Source: DASZQY01 sp035548515
Lineage (GTDB): Bacteria; Pseudomonadota; Alphaproteobacteria; Rhizobiales; Kaistiaceae
Reading direction: 5' to 3'
Assembly: GCA_035548515.1 (NCBI GenBank)
Contig: DASZSW010000001.1
Coordinates: 62,001-126,000, forward strand
Length of the DNA stretch: 64,000 nt
Shown: positions 35,127 through 44,040 of the stretch, piece by piece
How positions within the stretch are numbered: the stretch's first letter is position 1
Layout of the letters: each line of letters opens with the position of its first letter
The notes under the pieces: generated by a model
The model's database searches: none
Told to the model about the DNA's origin: nothing
Seen by the model: the letters and a program-made list of their open reading frames with translations, nothing else
Made by a program: the position numbers and the translations under genes

Positions 35127-35902
35127 GGCCGCGGCACCTTGCTGAACAGGCGGAAGAAATTCGCCGTCGTGGTTTCGGCAATGGCCTCGGGCGACACGCC
35201 TTTCACCTTAGCAAGAACGGTCGCGGTGTCGGCGACATAAGCCGGTTCGTTCCGCGTTCCGCGATGCGGCACCGGGGCGAGGTACGGCGCGTCGGTCTCC
35301 ACAAGCAGGCGGTCCATGGGAACGTCGGCCGCGATCGCACGGAGCCCATCGGAATTCTTGAAGGTGAGGATGCCGGAGAAGGACACGTAGCCGCCAAGCG
35401 CGAGGCCGCGCCGCGCAAGATCAGCGCCCGAGGAGAAGCAATGGAGGACGAACGGGAAGGCCCCCTTCCCTGTCTCGTCCTCAAGGATGGACGCGATGTC
35501 GTCGTCCGCCTCGCGCGCGTGGATCACCAGCGGCAGCTTCGTCCGGCGCGCGGCGTCGATGTGACGGAGGAAACCGTCGCGCTGCGCCGCGACGGGGCTG
35601 TTGTCGTAGTGGTAATCCAGCCCCGCTTCGCCGATCGCCACGACCATCGGATCGTCGGCCAGTCGGACGAGATCAGCGACAGTGACGTCAGGTTCCTCGG
35701 CCGCGTTGTGCGGGTGCGTGCCAATCGAGACGCTGACGTCCGGATAGCGCGACGCGATCGCGCGCAGGTGCTCGAATTTCCGGACGCGCGTCGAGATCGA
35801 CACCATGCGGCCGACGCCGGCGGCCTTCGCGCGCTCCACGAGCGTGTCGCGGTCGGCGTCGAAGTCCGGGAAGTCGAGATGGCAGTGGCTGTCAACCAGC
35901 AC
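35123..35902 (-). CDS. tatD: TatD-family metal-dependent hydrolase
   Basis: A 259-residue TIM-barrel hydrolase. VDSHCHLDFPDFDADRD gives the first two His ligands, GEAGLDYHYDN the Glu, and LVIHAREADDD, VLHCFSSG and LLVETDAPYLAPVPHRG the rest. TatD proteins act as DNases and deacylases. The start is a GTG 4 bases after the metG stop, at the normal family N terminus; the longer frame runs inside metG. Confidence 0.92.
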   Translation of the reverse strand: MLVDSHCHLDFPDFDADRDTLVERAKAAGVGRMVSISTRVRKFEHLRAIASRYPDVSVSIGTHPHNAAEEPDVTVADLVRLADDPMVVAIGEAGLDYHYDNSPVAAQRDGFLRHIDAARRTKLPLVIHAREADDDIASILEDETGKGAFPFVLHCFSSGADLARRGLALGGYVSFSGILTFKNSDGLRAIAADVPMDRLLVETDAPYLAPVPHRGTRNEPAYVADTATVLAKVKGVSPEAIAETTTANFFRLFSKVPRP

Positions 35903-35906
35903 GGCT

Positions 35907-37460
35907 CTATGCGCCTTCCTTCGCCTCCGGGGCGACGAAGCGTGGGAACACGGGCTCCGGCGGCGGCAGCTTGGCCCCCGCCTCCAGCGGATGCTCGGTG
36001 AGCGCCACGAAGTCGCGTTGGTCGGCCGGTACGTCGAGCAGGTCAAGCAACTTTCCGCACGCATCGGGCATGGCGGGTTGCGCCAGGATCGCCACCTGAC
36101 GGATGACCTCGGCGGTTACCGCCAGAACCGTTCCCATGCGCACCGGATCCGTCTTTTTCAGCGCCCACGGCGCGGCGGCGGCAAAGTAGCGGTTGGCATC
36201 CGCAACGACCGCCCAGATCGCGTTCAGCACCTGGTGCAACTGCTGCGTCTTCATCGCCGTGCGGCTCGTGGCGAGCAGCGCCTCGGTCGCGGCGAGAAGC
36301 TGCCTGTCCTCGGCGGTGAGCTCGGCGAGCTTCGGCAGGACGCCGTCGCAGTTCCGCGCGATCATCGACAGCGAACGTTGCGCGAGGTTGCCGAGGTCGT
36401 TGGCGAGATCGGCGTTGATGCGCTGCTGGATCGCCTCGTGGCTGTAGTTGCCGTCCTGACCGAACGGCACCTCGCGCAGGAAGAAATAGCGGACCGCGTC
36501 GCGGCCGTACGTCTTGATGAGATCGAACGGGTCGACGACGTTGCCGACCGACTTCGACATCTTCTCTCCGCGATTGAACAGGAAGCCGTGCGCAAAGACA
36601 CGCTTCGGCGCCTCCAGTCCCGCCGACCAAAGGAACGCCGGCCAGTAGACTGCGTGGAAGCGCACGATGTCCTTGCCGATGACATGCAGGTCGGCGGGCC
36701 AATAGTGCCACAGCGGCGATTCCGCACCCGGAAAGCCGACGCCGGTGATGTAGTTGGTCAGTGCGTCGACCCACACGTACATGACGTGGCGATCGTCACC
36801 CGGCACGCGGATGCCCCAGTCGAAGGTCGTGCGCGAGATGGACAGATCCTTCAGCCCACCTTTGACGAAGCTCACGACTTCGTTGCGGCGCTCTTCCGGC
36901 CCGATGAAATCGGAGTTGGCCTCGTAGTGGGCCAGCAGGCGATCCTGGTAGGCGGACAGGCGGAAGAAGTAGCTCTCCTCCTCGACCCACTCGACGGGCG
37001 TTCCCTGTGGGCCATAGCGCACGTTGTCGGCGCGCACCTCGGTCTCGGTCTCGGCGTAGTACGCCTCGTCGCGAACGGAGTACCAACCGGCGTAGCTGTC
37101 CTTGTAGATGTCGCCGGCGGCCTGCATGCGGCGCCATATCTCCTGCGAGGAGGCGTAGTGGCGCGGCTCGGTGGTGCGAATGAAGTCGTCGTTCGAGCAG
37201 CCGAGCAGCTCGACCATCTTGCGGAACAACGGCGCATTGCGGTCGGCCAGCGCGCGCGGCTCGAGACCTTCGCGCGCCGCGGTCTGCTTCATCTTGATGC
37301 CGTGCTCGTCGGTGCCGGTCAGGAAATAGACGTCGTGCCCGTCGAGCCGCGCGAAGCGCGCGATGGCGTCGGTCGCCAGCGCCTCATAGGCGTGGCCGAT
37401 GTGCGGCGCGCCGTTCGGATAGGAGATCGCCGTCGTGATGTAGAATTTCGGGGCTGGCAT
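35907..37460 (-). CDS. metG: Methionyl-tRNA synthetase
   Basis: A 517-residue class I synthetase that charges tRNA-Met. PNGAPHIGHAYEALATDAIA holds the HIGH motif and KMSKSVGNVVDP the KMSKS motif. The insertion domain (GWYSVRDEAYYAE) lacks zinc-binding cysteines, which marks the shorter zinc-free form. There is no C-terminal tRNA-binding domain. It is in the tmk-holB-metG-tatD order usual for Alphaproteobacteria, 74 bases after holB. Confidence 0.96.
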   Translation of the reverse strand: MPAPKFYITTAISYPNGAPHIGHAYEALATDAIARFARLDGHDVYFLTGTDEHGIKMKQTAAREGLEPRALADRNAPLFRKMVELLGCSNDDFIRTTEPRHYASSQEIWRRMQAAGDIYKDSYAGWYSVRDEAYYAETETEVRADNVRYGPQGTPVEWVEEESYFFRLSAYQDRLLAHYEANSDFIGPEERRNEVVSFVKGGLKDLSISRTTFDWGIRVPGDDRHVMYVWVDALTNYITGVGFPGAESPLWHYWPADLHVIGKDIVRFHAVYWPAFLWSAGLEAPKRVFAHGFLFNRGEKMSKSVGNVVDPFDLIKTYGRDAVRYFFLREVPFGQDGNYSHEAIQQRINADLANDLGNLAQRSLSMIARNCDGVLPKLAELTAEDRQLLAATEALLATSRTAMKTQQLHQVLNAIWAVVADANRYFAAAAPWALKKTDPVRMGTVLAVTAEVIRQVAILAQPAMPDACGKLLDLLDVPADQRDFVALTEHPLEAGAKLPPPEPVFPRFVAPEAKEGA

Positions 37461-37534
37461 CGTTCTCTCGCCTCACTCGCTCGATTCAAATTTTACGCGT
37501 GGCCGAACATCGCCGGATACAAGCCGGCTCGGAG

Positions 37535-38626
37535 TCACATTCGGGTCGCGCGGGCGAGTGCCATGAGGATCGAGAGTACCGTACGCTTGCGGTCGAGGTT
37601 GAGTTCATCGGTGTCGAACACCGATTGGCGCAGTGTTTCCCATACCTCCGCCCACCTTTCAAGCGGCACCGCCTGGACGCCGGGACCGGGCTCCACCGCC
37701 GCTTCCGGCTCCGGTTGGCCGCGCACACGCCGGTTCAGCCAAGCGGCCAGCATGTCGCCGAACCCGACCCAGGCGTCGTCATCCCCCCTCCCCGAGACGC
37801 TGTCGGCGAAGGCGTGGGCGGCGGCGATGTCGAGATTGGGCAGGCGGGCGAGCAGGCGGCCAAGGGCGCGATAGGTTTCGATGCCGCCGCCTTCCATGAG
37901 CAGGATGGCGCGGCGGAGGCTGCCCTCGGCAAGACTTGCGACCAGCGGCAGGTCCTCGTCCGGCTCCCCGTGCGCCTGGATCGCGGAGACGATCGTTTCA
38001 GGCGGCAATGGTGCGACGTCCAACCGCCGGGTGCGCGAGCGGATCGTGGGCAGCAGGCGCCCGGGGGCGTGGCTCACGAGAAGGAAAAGCGAACGCGCGG
38101 GAGGCTCTTCCAGCACTTTCAGCAACGCGTTCTCCGACGACGCATTCATGTCGTCGGCGGGATCGACGACGGCGACGCGCCAGTTGTTCTCGCCCCCGGT
38201 CGTGCCGAAGAAGCCTACCGTCTTGCGGACCTCGTCGACCGCGACCACCGTCTTGAACCGCTTGTTCTGTTCGTCCCAGGGTCGCTCGAGCACCAGCAGG
38301 TTGGGATGCGCGCGGCTTGCGACCTTGCGGAAGGCTGGATGGCTCGAAGGCACCGCGAGACTGACCGCCGCGGCGACTTCGGGCGCTTTCGGATCGGGAT
38401 ACGCCAGCACGAACCGGGCGAAGCGATAGGCCAAAGTCGCCTTGCCGATGCCCTTCGGCCCGCCGAGCAGCCAAGCGTGATGCATGCGGCCGGAACGGTA
38501 GGCGTCGAGCAGCGCTTGCTCGCCTTCCGGCGCGCCGAACCAGTCCGGCTGCTCCTCCGGCGCGGGCCAGCCCTCGACGCGGTCGAAGCGAATGAGGTCG
38601 TCGTCGGCCTCGGCGGCGGCTGGCAT
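37535..38626 (-). CDS. holB: DNA polymerase III delta' subunit
   Basis: A 363-residue clamp-loader subunit. LLGGPKGIGKATLAYRFARF is a Walker-A-like loop, VVDPADDMNASSENALLKVL and EEPPARSLFLLVSHAPGRLL are the conserved AAA+ and sensor blocks. The ATG at 38626 shares its last base with the tmk stop (TGATG), so translation is coupled; upstream codons of the frame lie inside tmk. Confidence 0.93.
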   Translation of the reverse strand: MPAAAEADDDLIRFDRVEGWPAPEEQPDWFGAPEGEQALLDAYRSGRMHHAWLLGGPKGIGKATLAYRFARFVLAYPDPKAPEVAAAVSLAVPSSHPAFRKVASRAHPNLLVLERPWDEQNKRFKTVVAVDEVRKTVGFFGTTGGENNWRVAVVDPADDMNASSENALLKVLEEPPARSLFLLVSHAPGRLLPTIRSRTRRLDVAPLPPETIVSAIQAHGEPDEDLPLVASLAEGSLRRAILLMEGGGIETYRALGRLLARLPNLDIAAAHAFADSVSGRGDDDAWVGFGDMLAAWLNRRVRGQPEPEAAVEPGPGVQAVPLERWAEVWETLRQSVFDTDELNLDRKRTVLSILMALARATRM

Positions 38627-39273
38627 CACGCCGCCTTGTCGATGAGGCGCGCGGCCACCGCCTGCCAGACGTCGTGCGCGGTCGCCTCCTCCGATTGGGA
38701 CGCGTCGATGACGACGCACCGATCGGGCTCGCTTTTGGCGATGGCGAGGAACGCCTGGCGGCGCGCCTCGTGTTCGGCGATCTCGTCGCGCTCGAAACGG
38801 TCGGGCTTTTTGCCGGCCGCTTCCGTGCGGCGCGCCGCCCGCGCGAGGCCAGTCTGGACAGGCAGGTCGAGCACCACAGTGAGGTCGGGCTGAGTACGGC
38901 CAACAGCAACGCGATCCAGCGCCGCGAGGATGCCGGGTTCGGCATTGGCCTGATAGACGCGGGTCGAATCGGAAAAGCGGTCGGACAGGACCCATTTCCC
39001 GGCCCGTAAGGCTGGCCGGATCACCTTCTCGACGTGGTCGGCGCGGGCGGCCGCGAACAGGACCGCCTCGCCATCCGGCCCGAGTTCCTCGGCGAGCCCC
39101 GCCAGCAGCATCTGGCGTATTTCCTCGGCCGTCGGCGTACCACCGGGCTCCCGTGTCACAACAACGCTTCGCCCGCCCGCCTCCAGCCGCTCGGCCAGCC
39201 GCCTGATCTGGGTCGACTTGCCCGCCCCTTCCCCGCCCTCGAACGTGATGAACCTGCCGCTCATGTGAGCCAT
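38626..39273 (-). CDS. tmk: Thymidylate kinase
   Basis: A 215-residue dTMP kinase: P-loop FEGGEGAGKSTQIRRLAE, DR(x) motif VLSDRFSDSTRVYQ, TREPGGTPTAEEIRQ and the LID-type stretch RRTEAAGKKPDRFE. It makes dTDP for DNA synthesis. A second ATG three codons in (MSGRFITFEGGEG) is an equally good start. It is upstream of holB. Confidence 0.95.
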   Translation of the reverse strand: MAHMSGRFITFEGGEGAGKSTQIRRLAERLEAGGRSVVVTREPGGTPTAEEIRQMLLAGLAEELGPDGEAVLFAAARADHVEKVIRPALRAGKWVLSDRFSDSTRVYQANAEPGILAALDRVAVGRTQPDLTVVLDLPVQTGLARAARRTEAAGKKPDRFERDEIAEHEARRQAFLAIAKSEPDRCVVIDASQSEEATAHDVWQAVAARLIDKAA

Positions 39274-39331
39274 GGTGGTGATGCGGGCGGTGAGGTCAAG
39301 AGCGACGCGCCGGGGAACGGCGGCGGAGGCG

Positions 39332-40480
39332 TTACCACCAGCCGAGCAGCAACTCGCGCAGGCTGGAAAGCGCCCTCTGCCTCACGGTGCCGGTGTCGAC
39401 GTCCTGGGCGGCGTAGAGCGGGGCGTCGCGGAGTGGCTGGTCGTCGGCGGTCGTGAGTTGCAACGTGCCGATCTGCTGGCCCGAGGCGACCGGCGCCGGG
39501 ATCGGGCCCTGGTAGACGATGCGACCCTTCACCTGTGTTGTCGCGCCGCGCGGCAGGAGCACGTCTACCGGCACCTTGGAGACCAGCTGGACGCCGCCGG
39601 CGTCGCCACCAAAAACGCGCGCCTCGCCGATCGGCTCACCGGCGGCGAAGTAGTTGACCCGCTCGAAGGCGCGGAAGCCCCAGTCCATCAGCTTGCGCGC
39701 CTCCTCGGACCGTTCCTTCTCCGATTTGGTCCCGTTGACGACCAGGATCAGGCGCTGGCCGTCGCGGACGGCCGAACCGACGAGGCCGTAGCCGGATTCC
39801 TCCGTGTAGCCCGTCTTCAGCCCGTCGGCGCCAATCCCCATGTCGAGCAGCGGGTTGCGGTTCTGCTGGCGGATCTTGTTCCAGGTGAATTCGGTCTGGC
39901 TGTAGATCGGATAATACTCGGCGAAGTCTGTGATGATGTGCTTGGCCAGGCGGGCGAGGTCGTGAGCAGTCACGTATTGGTCCGGATCGGGCAGCCCAGT
40001 GGCATTGGTGAAATGCGAGTCGGTGAGGCCGAGCTTCTTTGCCTCGGCATTCATCAAACCGGCGAAGTTCGCCTCGCTGCCCGCCATCCCCTCGGCAACG
40101 ATAATGCAGCCGTCGTTGGCCGACTGGATAATGATTGCGTGGATCAGATCGTCGAGCTTTATCGAGGAGCCAAGCTTGGCGAACATCGTCGAGCCGCCGG
40201 AAGTCGCTCCACCGTGACGCCAGGCGTTCTCGCTTACCACGAACTCGTCGGTGAGCTTCAGCTTGCCCGTCTTCAGCGCGTCGAAAACGACGGCCATGGT
40301 CATCAGCTTGGCCATGGATGCCGGCGGCATGCGCACCTCGGCATCCTTGCCGAACAGGACGGAGTCGGTCTCCGCGTCAATCAGGATGGCGTGCTCGGCG
40401 CGTGACTCGAAGACCTCCGCGCGGGCCGGTGCGGCGGCCGCGAGAAGCAGGGTCAGGACAAAGACGAGGCGCGCGATCAT
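39332..40480 (-). CDS. dacC: D-alanyl-D-alanine carboxypeptidase (penicillin-binding protein 5/6 type)
   Basis: A 382-residue periplasmic enzyme that trims the terminal D-Ala of peptidoglycan stem peptides. It has a signal peptide (MIARLVFVLTLLLAAAAPARA), the catalytic tetrad motif SMAKL (SxxK), SAND (SxN) and KTGYT (KTG), then a beta-rich C-terminal domain and an amphipathic anchor (ALSSLRELLLGW). The ATG at 40480 gives the signal peptide; a longer frame adds no signal. The precise paralogue name is uncertain. Confidence 0.92.
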   Translation of the reverse strand: MIARLVFVLTLLLAAAAPARAEVFESRAEHAILIDAETDSVLFGKDAEVRMPPASMAKLMTMAVVFDALKTGKLKLTDEFVVSENAWRHGGATSGGSTMFAKLGSSIKLDDLIHAIIIQSANDGCIIVAEGMAGSEANFAGLMNAEAKKLGLTDSHFTNATGLPDPDQYVTAHDLARLAKHIITDFAEYYPIYSQTEFTWNKIRQQNRNPLLDMGIGADGLKTGYTEESGYGLVGSAVRDGQRLILVVNGTKSEKERSEEARKLMDWGFRAFERVNYFAAGEPIGEARVFGGDAGGVQLVSKVPVDVLLPRGATTQVKGRIVYQGPIPAPVASGQQIGTLQLTTADDQPLRDAPLYAAQDVDTGTVRQRALSSLRELLLGWW

Positions 40481-40581
40481 GGCGACGATTCTACGCCCGT
40501 TGGCCCGGCCGCAACAGCCACCAGCCATAGGCCAGCAGGACCACGTCCTGCATACCGCGATCAGCAACGCGCGGTCGCGGA

Positions 40582-41202
40582 TCACTCGCTCTCCTCGACC
40601 GTCTTGTCGCGACTGTGCGTCGCGTAACGCGCCAGCGATAGCGGGATGAGCAGTAGCCAGAAATATTTGGCGGCGTCTGCGTTGACGAAGGCCAGCGGGA
40701 TCGAAACAAGGAAGACGACAAACGTCCCCACACTCAACCAGAAGATCCGGCGGCGGCGATGGGTGTCGACGTCGTCGCGCACGCGCCCAGTGGCCGCGGC
40801 GTATGCCCAGATCGCCATCAGCGTGGCGCCCAGCGCCGTCATCAAGGCGGCATACATCGCGGTCGCGACGGTGTCGCCGTTCTCCGCAATGACGGACGTC
40901 ACGAAGGGCACAAGCCCGATCGACAGAAGGAAGGCGACGTTCAGCGCCGTGATGATGCCGTTGACGCGCGGGATCAGGTTGAACTTCTGATGGTGGCTGT
41001 TCCAGAACAGGCTGACCACCAGGAAGCTAAGCGCGTAAGCGTAGATGCGCGGCAGTGTCTCGACGACGGCGGCCCAGAGCTCCGCGTTAGACAGGCCGCC
41101 GGCGTGTTCGACCGGCAGGCGGATGTCGAGCACAAGCAACGTCACCGCGACAGCGATGACCGCGTCGCTGAAAAAGATCAGGCGTTCGTTGTTGCGTTCC
41201 AA
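40582..41202 (-). CDS. TMEM175-family potassium channel-like protein
   Basis: A 206-residue membrane protein with six predicted helices. The hallmark RLIFFSDAVIAVAVTLLVLD near the N terminus matches the RxxxFSDxxxAIxxT motif that forms the selectivity gate of bacterial TMEM175 (formerly DUF1211) channels. The order rlpA-dac is common in Alphaproteobacteria; here this gene lies between them, an insertion of unknown meaning. Confidence 0.87.
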   Translation of the reverse strand: MERNNERLIFFSDAVIAVAVTLLVLDIRLPVEHAGGLSNAELWAAVVETLPRIYAYALSFLVVSLFWNSHHQKFNLIPRVNGIITALNVAFLLSIGLVPFVTSVIAENGDTVATAMYAALMTALGATLMAIWAYAAATGRVRDDVDTHRRRRIFWLSVGTFVVFLVSIPLAFVNADAAKYFWLLLIPLSLARYATHSRDKTVEESE

Positions 41203-41238
41203 CGGCCGTCACGCTGCGTGATTGCGGAGCGCCGGCAC

Positions 41239-42498
41239 CTAGTGCGCGATGAAGGCACCGCTGAGGCCGGCATCAGTGGCAGCGCTGATCACCGATGGTG
41301 CAGTGCCGGCTGGAACAGCGACGCTGACCACAGTGAGCGCGTTTTGCGACGTGGTGGAGACTTTGCCGAAACGGCCAAAATCCGTGGCCACGCGTGCAGC
41401 GTTGGCGGGATCCCCAAAGGTGCCCAGCCGCACGACAGCCTCACCGGTTCCGATCTGCTGCGCCCGCTTGGCGACTGCGCGAGCGAGGGCAGCTTCCAGG
41501 CTGGTCGTCTTGAAGCGGCCGTTGACGAGCGCGTCGGCGGCGTTCTGAGCCGGCGTCAGCGGTGCGTCCTCGGCGTACGAGTTGACGAAGCTCGACCGCA
41601 TGATGAGCGGTGCCAAGGGATCGTCGTCGGCGGGCGCAAACGCGGGAGCAAGGATCAGCGGGTTCTGAACGGCGGCGGCCGGCGGATACGATGCGAGGTC
41701 AGAAGGACGCGTACGTGGCAACGGCATCGCCGAGGCGGAGGCGTAGACTACGGGGGCGGTGTCAGCCTTGGGCTTCGGCTGCGGCTTGATCCACGCGAAC
41801 ATGGCGCCGATCGGATTGCTCGACGGGCCCTCATACGAGGCGAGCAGCATCTTATCGTCGCGGCCATCCATGCGCGCGGGGCCGACGTAGTCGACCTCGA
41901 CCTTCGCGGTGCCTTGGTCCTTGACGTCGAGCATGTCGGCGACGCGCGACGAGAGGTCGATGATGCGATCCTTGGCGAACGGGCCGCGATCGTTGATACG
42001 CACGATCATGGAGCGGCCGTTCTGGAGATTGGTAACGCGCGCGTAGCTCGGCAGCGGCAATGTCGGATGCGCAGCCGTCAGGCCGTTCACGTCATACACT
42101 TCGCCGTTGGCGGTCAGGCGGCCGTGGAAGGCTTCGCCGTACCACGAGGCGTATCCGACCTGCGAGTAGCGCGGATTGTCGGTCGGCGTGTAGGTCTTGC
42201 CGGCGACCTTGTAGCTGTCGCCCACCACGACGCGGCCGCCGCCTTTCGGCATCGGTCCGGCCGAAACGACGCGCGGGCTGGCGCGCCCATACTCGCGCTC
42301 GCTGAAATATTCCTTGGATTTCGGTTTGAAGCCGACAGAGGGGCCTGACGAGGAGCAGGCGGCGACAGTAACTGCCGCTGCGACGACAACGAGCGCGCGA
42401 CACAGCTTCGCCGCTCTCCCCCTGCCCAGCATCCTCGACCGACGCCCGTAGGCATCGTCCGCTGGAGCGGTCGCGTTTCCGTCGCCCGGACCTGTCAA
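41239..42498 (-). CDS. rlpA: RlpA-like septal lipoprotein with SPOR domain
   Basis: A 419-residue lipoprotein. The lipobox is in VTVAACSSS; the double-psi beta-barrel lytic transglycosylase domain is YSQVGYASWYGEAFHGRLTA to INDRGPFAKDRIIDLS; a Pro/Ala-rich spacer follows and a C-terminal SPOR domain (about 340-419) that binds denuded glycan at the septum. An ATG at 42432 would give a tighter signal peptide (MLGRGRAAKLCRALVVV) and may be the true start. Confidence 0.9.
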   Translation of the reverse strand: MTGPGDGNATAPADDAYGRRSRMLGRGRAAKLCRALVVVAAAVTVAACSSSGPSVGFKPKSKEYFSEREYGRASPRVVSAGPMPKGGGRVVVGDSYKVAGKTYTPTDNPRYSQVGYASWYGEAFHGRLTANGEVYDVNGLTAAHPTLPLPSYARVTNLQNGRSMIVRINDRGPFAKDRIIDLSSRVADMLDVKDQGTAKVEVDYVGPARMDGRDDKMLLASYEGPSSNPIGAMFAWIKPQPKPKADTAPVVYASASAMPLPRTRPSDLASYPPAAAVQNPLILAPAFAPADDDPLAPLIMRSSFVNSYAEDAPLTPAQNAADALVNGRFKTTSLEAALARAVAKRAQQIGTGEAVVRLGTFGDPANAARVATDFGRFGKVSTTSQNALTVVSVAVPAGTAPSVISAATDAGLSGAFIAH

Positions 42499-42686
42499 AA
42501 GCGCCCCTTAACGTCCCGCCGCTACCCCAGCCTGTGATTGATCGTCCTTTGACTCTTAATCACGGGTTAAAGGGAACCGTGCAAATGGATCAAAATGAAG
42601 GCGCACTGACAAGCGAACGGCGGGTTTTGGCCACAGTTACCGGCTGTCTTGCACGGGTTTCTCGGCCGAGGCATTGATCTTTCAAC

Positions 42687-42776
42687 GGATGGGTGGCCGA
42701 GCGGTTTAAGGCACCGGTCTTGAAAACCGGCGAGCCTGCAAGGGCTCCGTGGGTTCGAATCCCACCCCATCCGCCA
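42687..42776 (+). tRNA. tRNA-Ser (anticodon UGA), CCA encoded
   Basis: GGATGGG (42687-42693) pairs with CCCATCC (42766-42772), followed by G and CCA. The anticodon stem CCGGT/ACCGG holds the loop CTTGAAA with anticodon TGA; a long variable arm (about 42732-42750) and the T arm GGGTTCGAATCCC confirm a class II serine tRNA. It reads UCN codons, mainly UCA. A possible -35 TTGCAC lies at 42649-42654, but the -10 is weak. Confidence 0.97.
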
Positions 42777-42805
42777 GTGCCTGATTCGTTCTATTGGGGG
42801 CGACT

Positions 42806-43426
42806 ATGGGCGTAATTCGGGCGATGTCGGCGGGCGCGATTGCGGCTCTGGCATGTTCGTCGGCCGCATTTGGCGCCGATGTTGCGGGGTCCGTCAGCCG
42901 CGTCCAGGGCGCGGCTTTTGGGGTCGTCGACGGGGCACGGCAGCAGCTCGACCTCGGCGCGCAGGTATATGTCGGCGAGGCGGTCGCAACCGGCGCCGAT
43001 GCGCGGCTGGCGGTCACGCTTGCCGACGGCACGCTGCTCACCCTCGGCGAAAACGCCAGCCTGACCCTCGATACATTCGTCTACGATCCGGCCGGCGCGA
43101 ATGCGCTGCACGCAATTGTCGTCGGCGCTTTCCGTTACGCGTCGGGTAAGCTCGGACCGGCGGCCACGCGCACTGCCAGCATCACGACCCCGGCGGCGAC
43201 GATCGGCGTGCGCGGCACCAATTTCTGGGGCGGACCCGTCGATGGGCAGACGGGCTTCGTTTTGTTCGAAGGCGCGATCGACGTCACGGTGGGTGCTACG
43301 ACCGTGATCGTCGAGAACCCCGGCACCGGCGTGGCCTTGGATCCCGGAGCCACCCAGCCGGGGATGGTCTACGTCTGGGCGGAGGACAAGATCCAACGCG
43401 CCGTCGCGACGGTGACGTTCCGCTAG
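42806..43426 (+). CDS. Exported FecR-domain protein
   Basis: A 206-residue secreted protein: signal peptide at 1-23 (SAGAIAALACSSAAFGA), then a FecR domain (VSRVQGAAFGVVDGARQQL, VYVGEAVATGADARLAVTLA, TLLTLGENASLTLDTFVYDP, IGVRGTNFWGG). It lacks the cytoplasmic and membrane parts of a real FecR anti-sigma regulator, so it is a stand-alone periplasmic FecR-fold protein. The ATG at 42806, 29 bases after the tRNA, gives the signal peptide. Its stop overlaps that of convergent udgX. Confidence 0.85.
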   Translation: MGVIRAMSAGAIAALACSSAAFGADVAGSVSRVQGAAFGVVDGARQQLDLGAQVYVGEAVATGADARLAVTLADGTLLTLGENASLTLDTFVYDPAGANALHAIVVGAFRYASGKLGPAATRTASITTPAATIGVRGTNFWGGPVDGQTGFVLFEGAIDVTVGATTVIVENPGTGVALDPGATQPGMVYVWAEDKIQRAVATVTFR

Positions 43427-44040
43427 GTCAATTTGTGCGCGTGCTTCAGGTCGCGCACGAGCAGCTCCATCGCTTCTTCGCGTTCGTCAGTGCCACGCAT
43501 GCGCAGGATGGCGGACGGGTGCGTCGTGATATAGCCGGCGTGCCCGTCGGCGAACGTCGTCGGCTTGTCACGTTCGCGGCCGATGGTGACCGCCCTTCCC
43601 GCCAATGCGGTCGCCGCTGTGGCGCCGAGCGCAACCACCAGCTTCGGATTGACGATCGCCAGTTCGCCGTCGAGCCACCACTTGCAGCGGCTGATTTCGT
43701 AAGTGTTGGGACGGCGATGCAGCCGCTTCTTGCCCCGCGGCTCATTCTTGAAGTGCTTCACCGCATTGGTGACGTACACTTCCTCGCGCTCGATGCCGGC
43801 CGCGTCGAGTGCCCGATCCAGCAGCTTGCCGGCGGGCCCCACGAACGGACGACCCGCCAGATCTTCCTGGTCGCCCGGTTGTTCGCCAACCAGCATCATC
43901 GCGGCGGTTTCGGGCCCCTCGCCGAATACCGTCTGCGTCGCAATCTTGTAGAGCGGGCAACGCTGGCAAGACGCCGCCTCCTTTCGCAACTGGGCGATGG
44001 AAGTGGCGCTCGGCCGCGGCTCGAGGTCGAGCATCGCCAT
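43423..44040 (-). CDS. udgX: UdgX-type uracil-DNA glycosylase
   Basis: A 205-residue iron-sulfur uracil-DNA glycosylase. CQRCPLY and later cysteines bind the 4Fe-4S cluster. Motif A reads GEQPGDQEDLAGRPFVGPAG, with Gln where family 4 has Ala, and the loop GKKRLHRRP contains the His that in UdgX (KRRIH loop) forms a covalent bond with the abasic sugar after removing uracil. HPSAILR is motif B. These mark UdgX rather than family 4/5. The start at 44040 overlaps the SDR stop (TGATG). Confidence 0.88.
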   Translation of the reverse strand: MAMLDLEPRPSATSIAQLRKEAASCQRCPLYKIATQTVFGEGPETAAMMLVGEQPGDQEDLAGRPFVGPAGKLLDRALDAAGIEREEVYVTNAVKHFKNEPRGKKRLHRRPNTYEISRCKWWLDGELAIVNPKLVVALGATAATALAGRAVTIGRERDKPTTFADGHAGYITTHPSAILRMRGTDEREEAMELLVRDLKHAHKLT

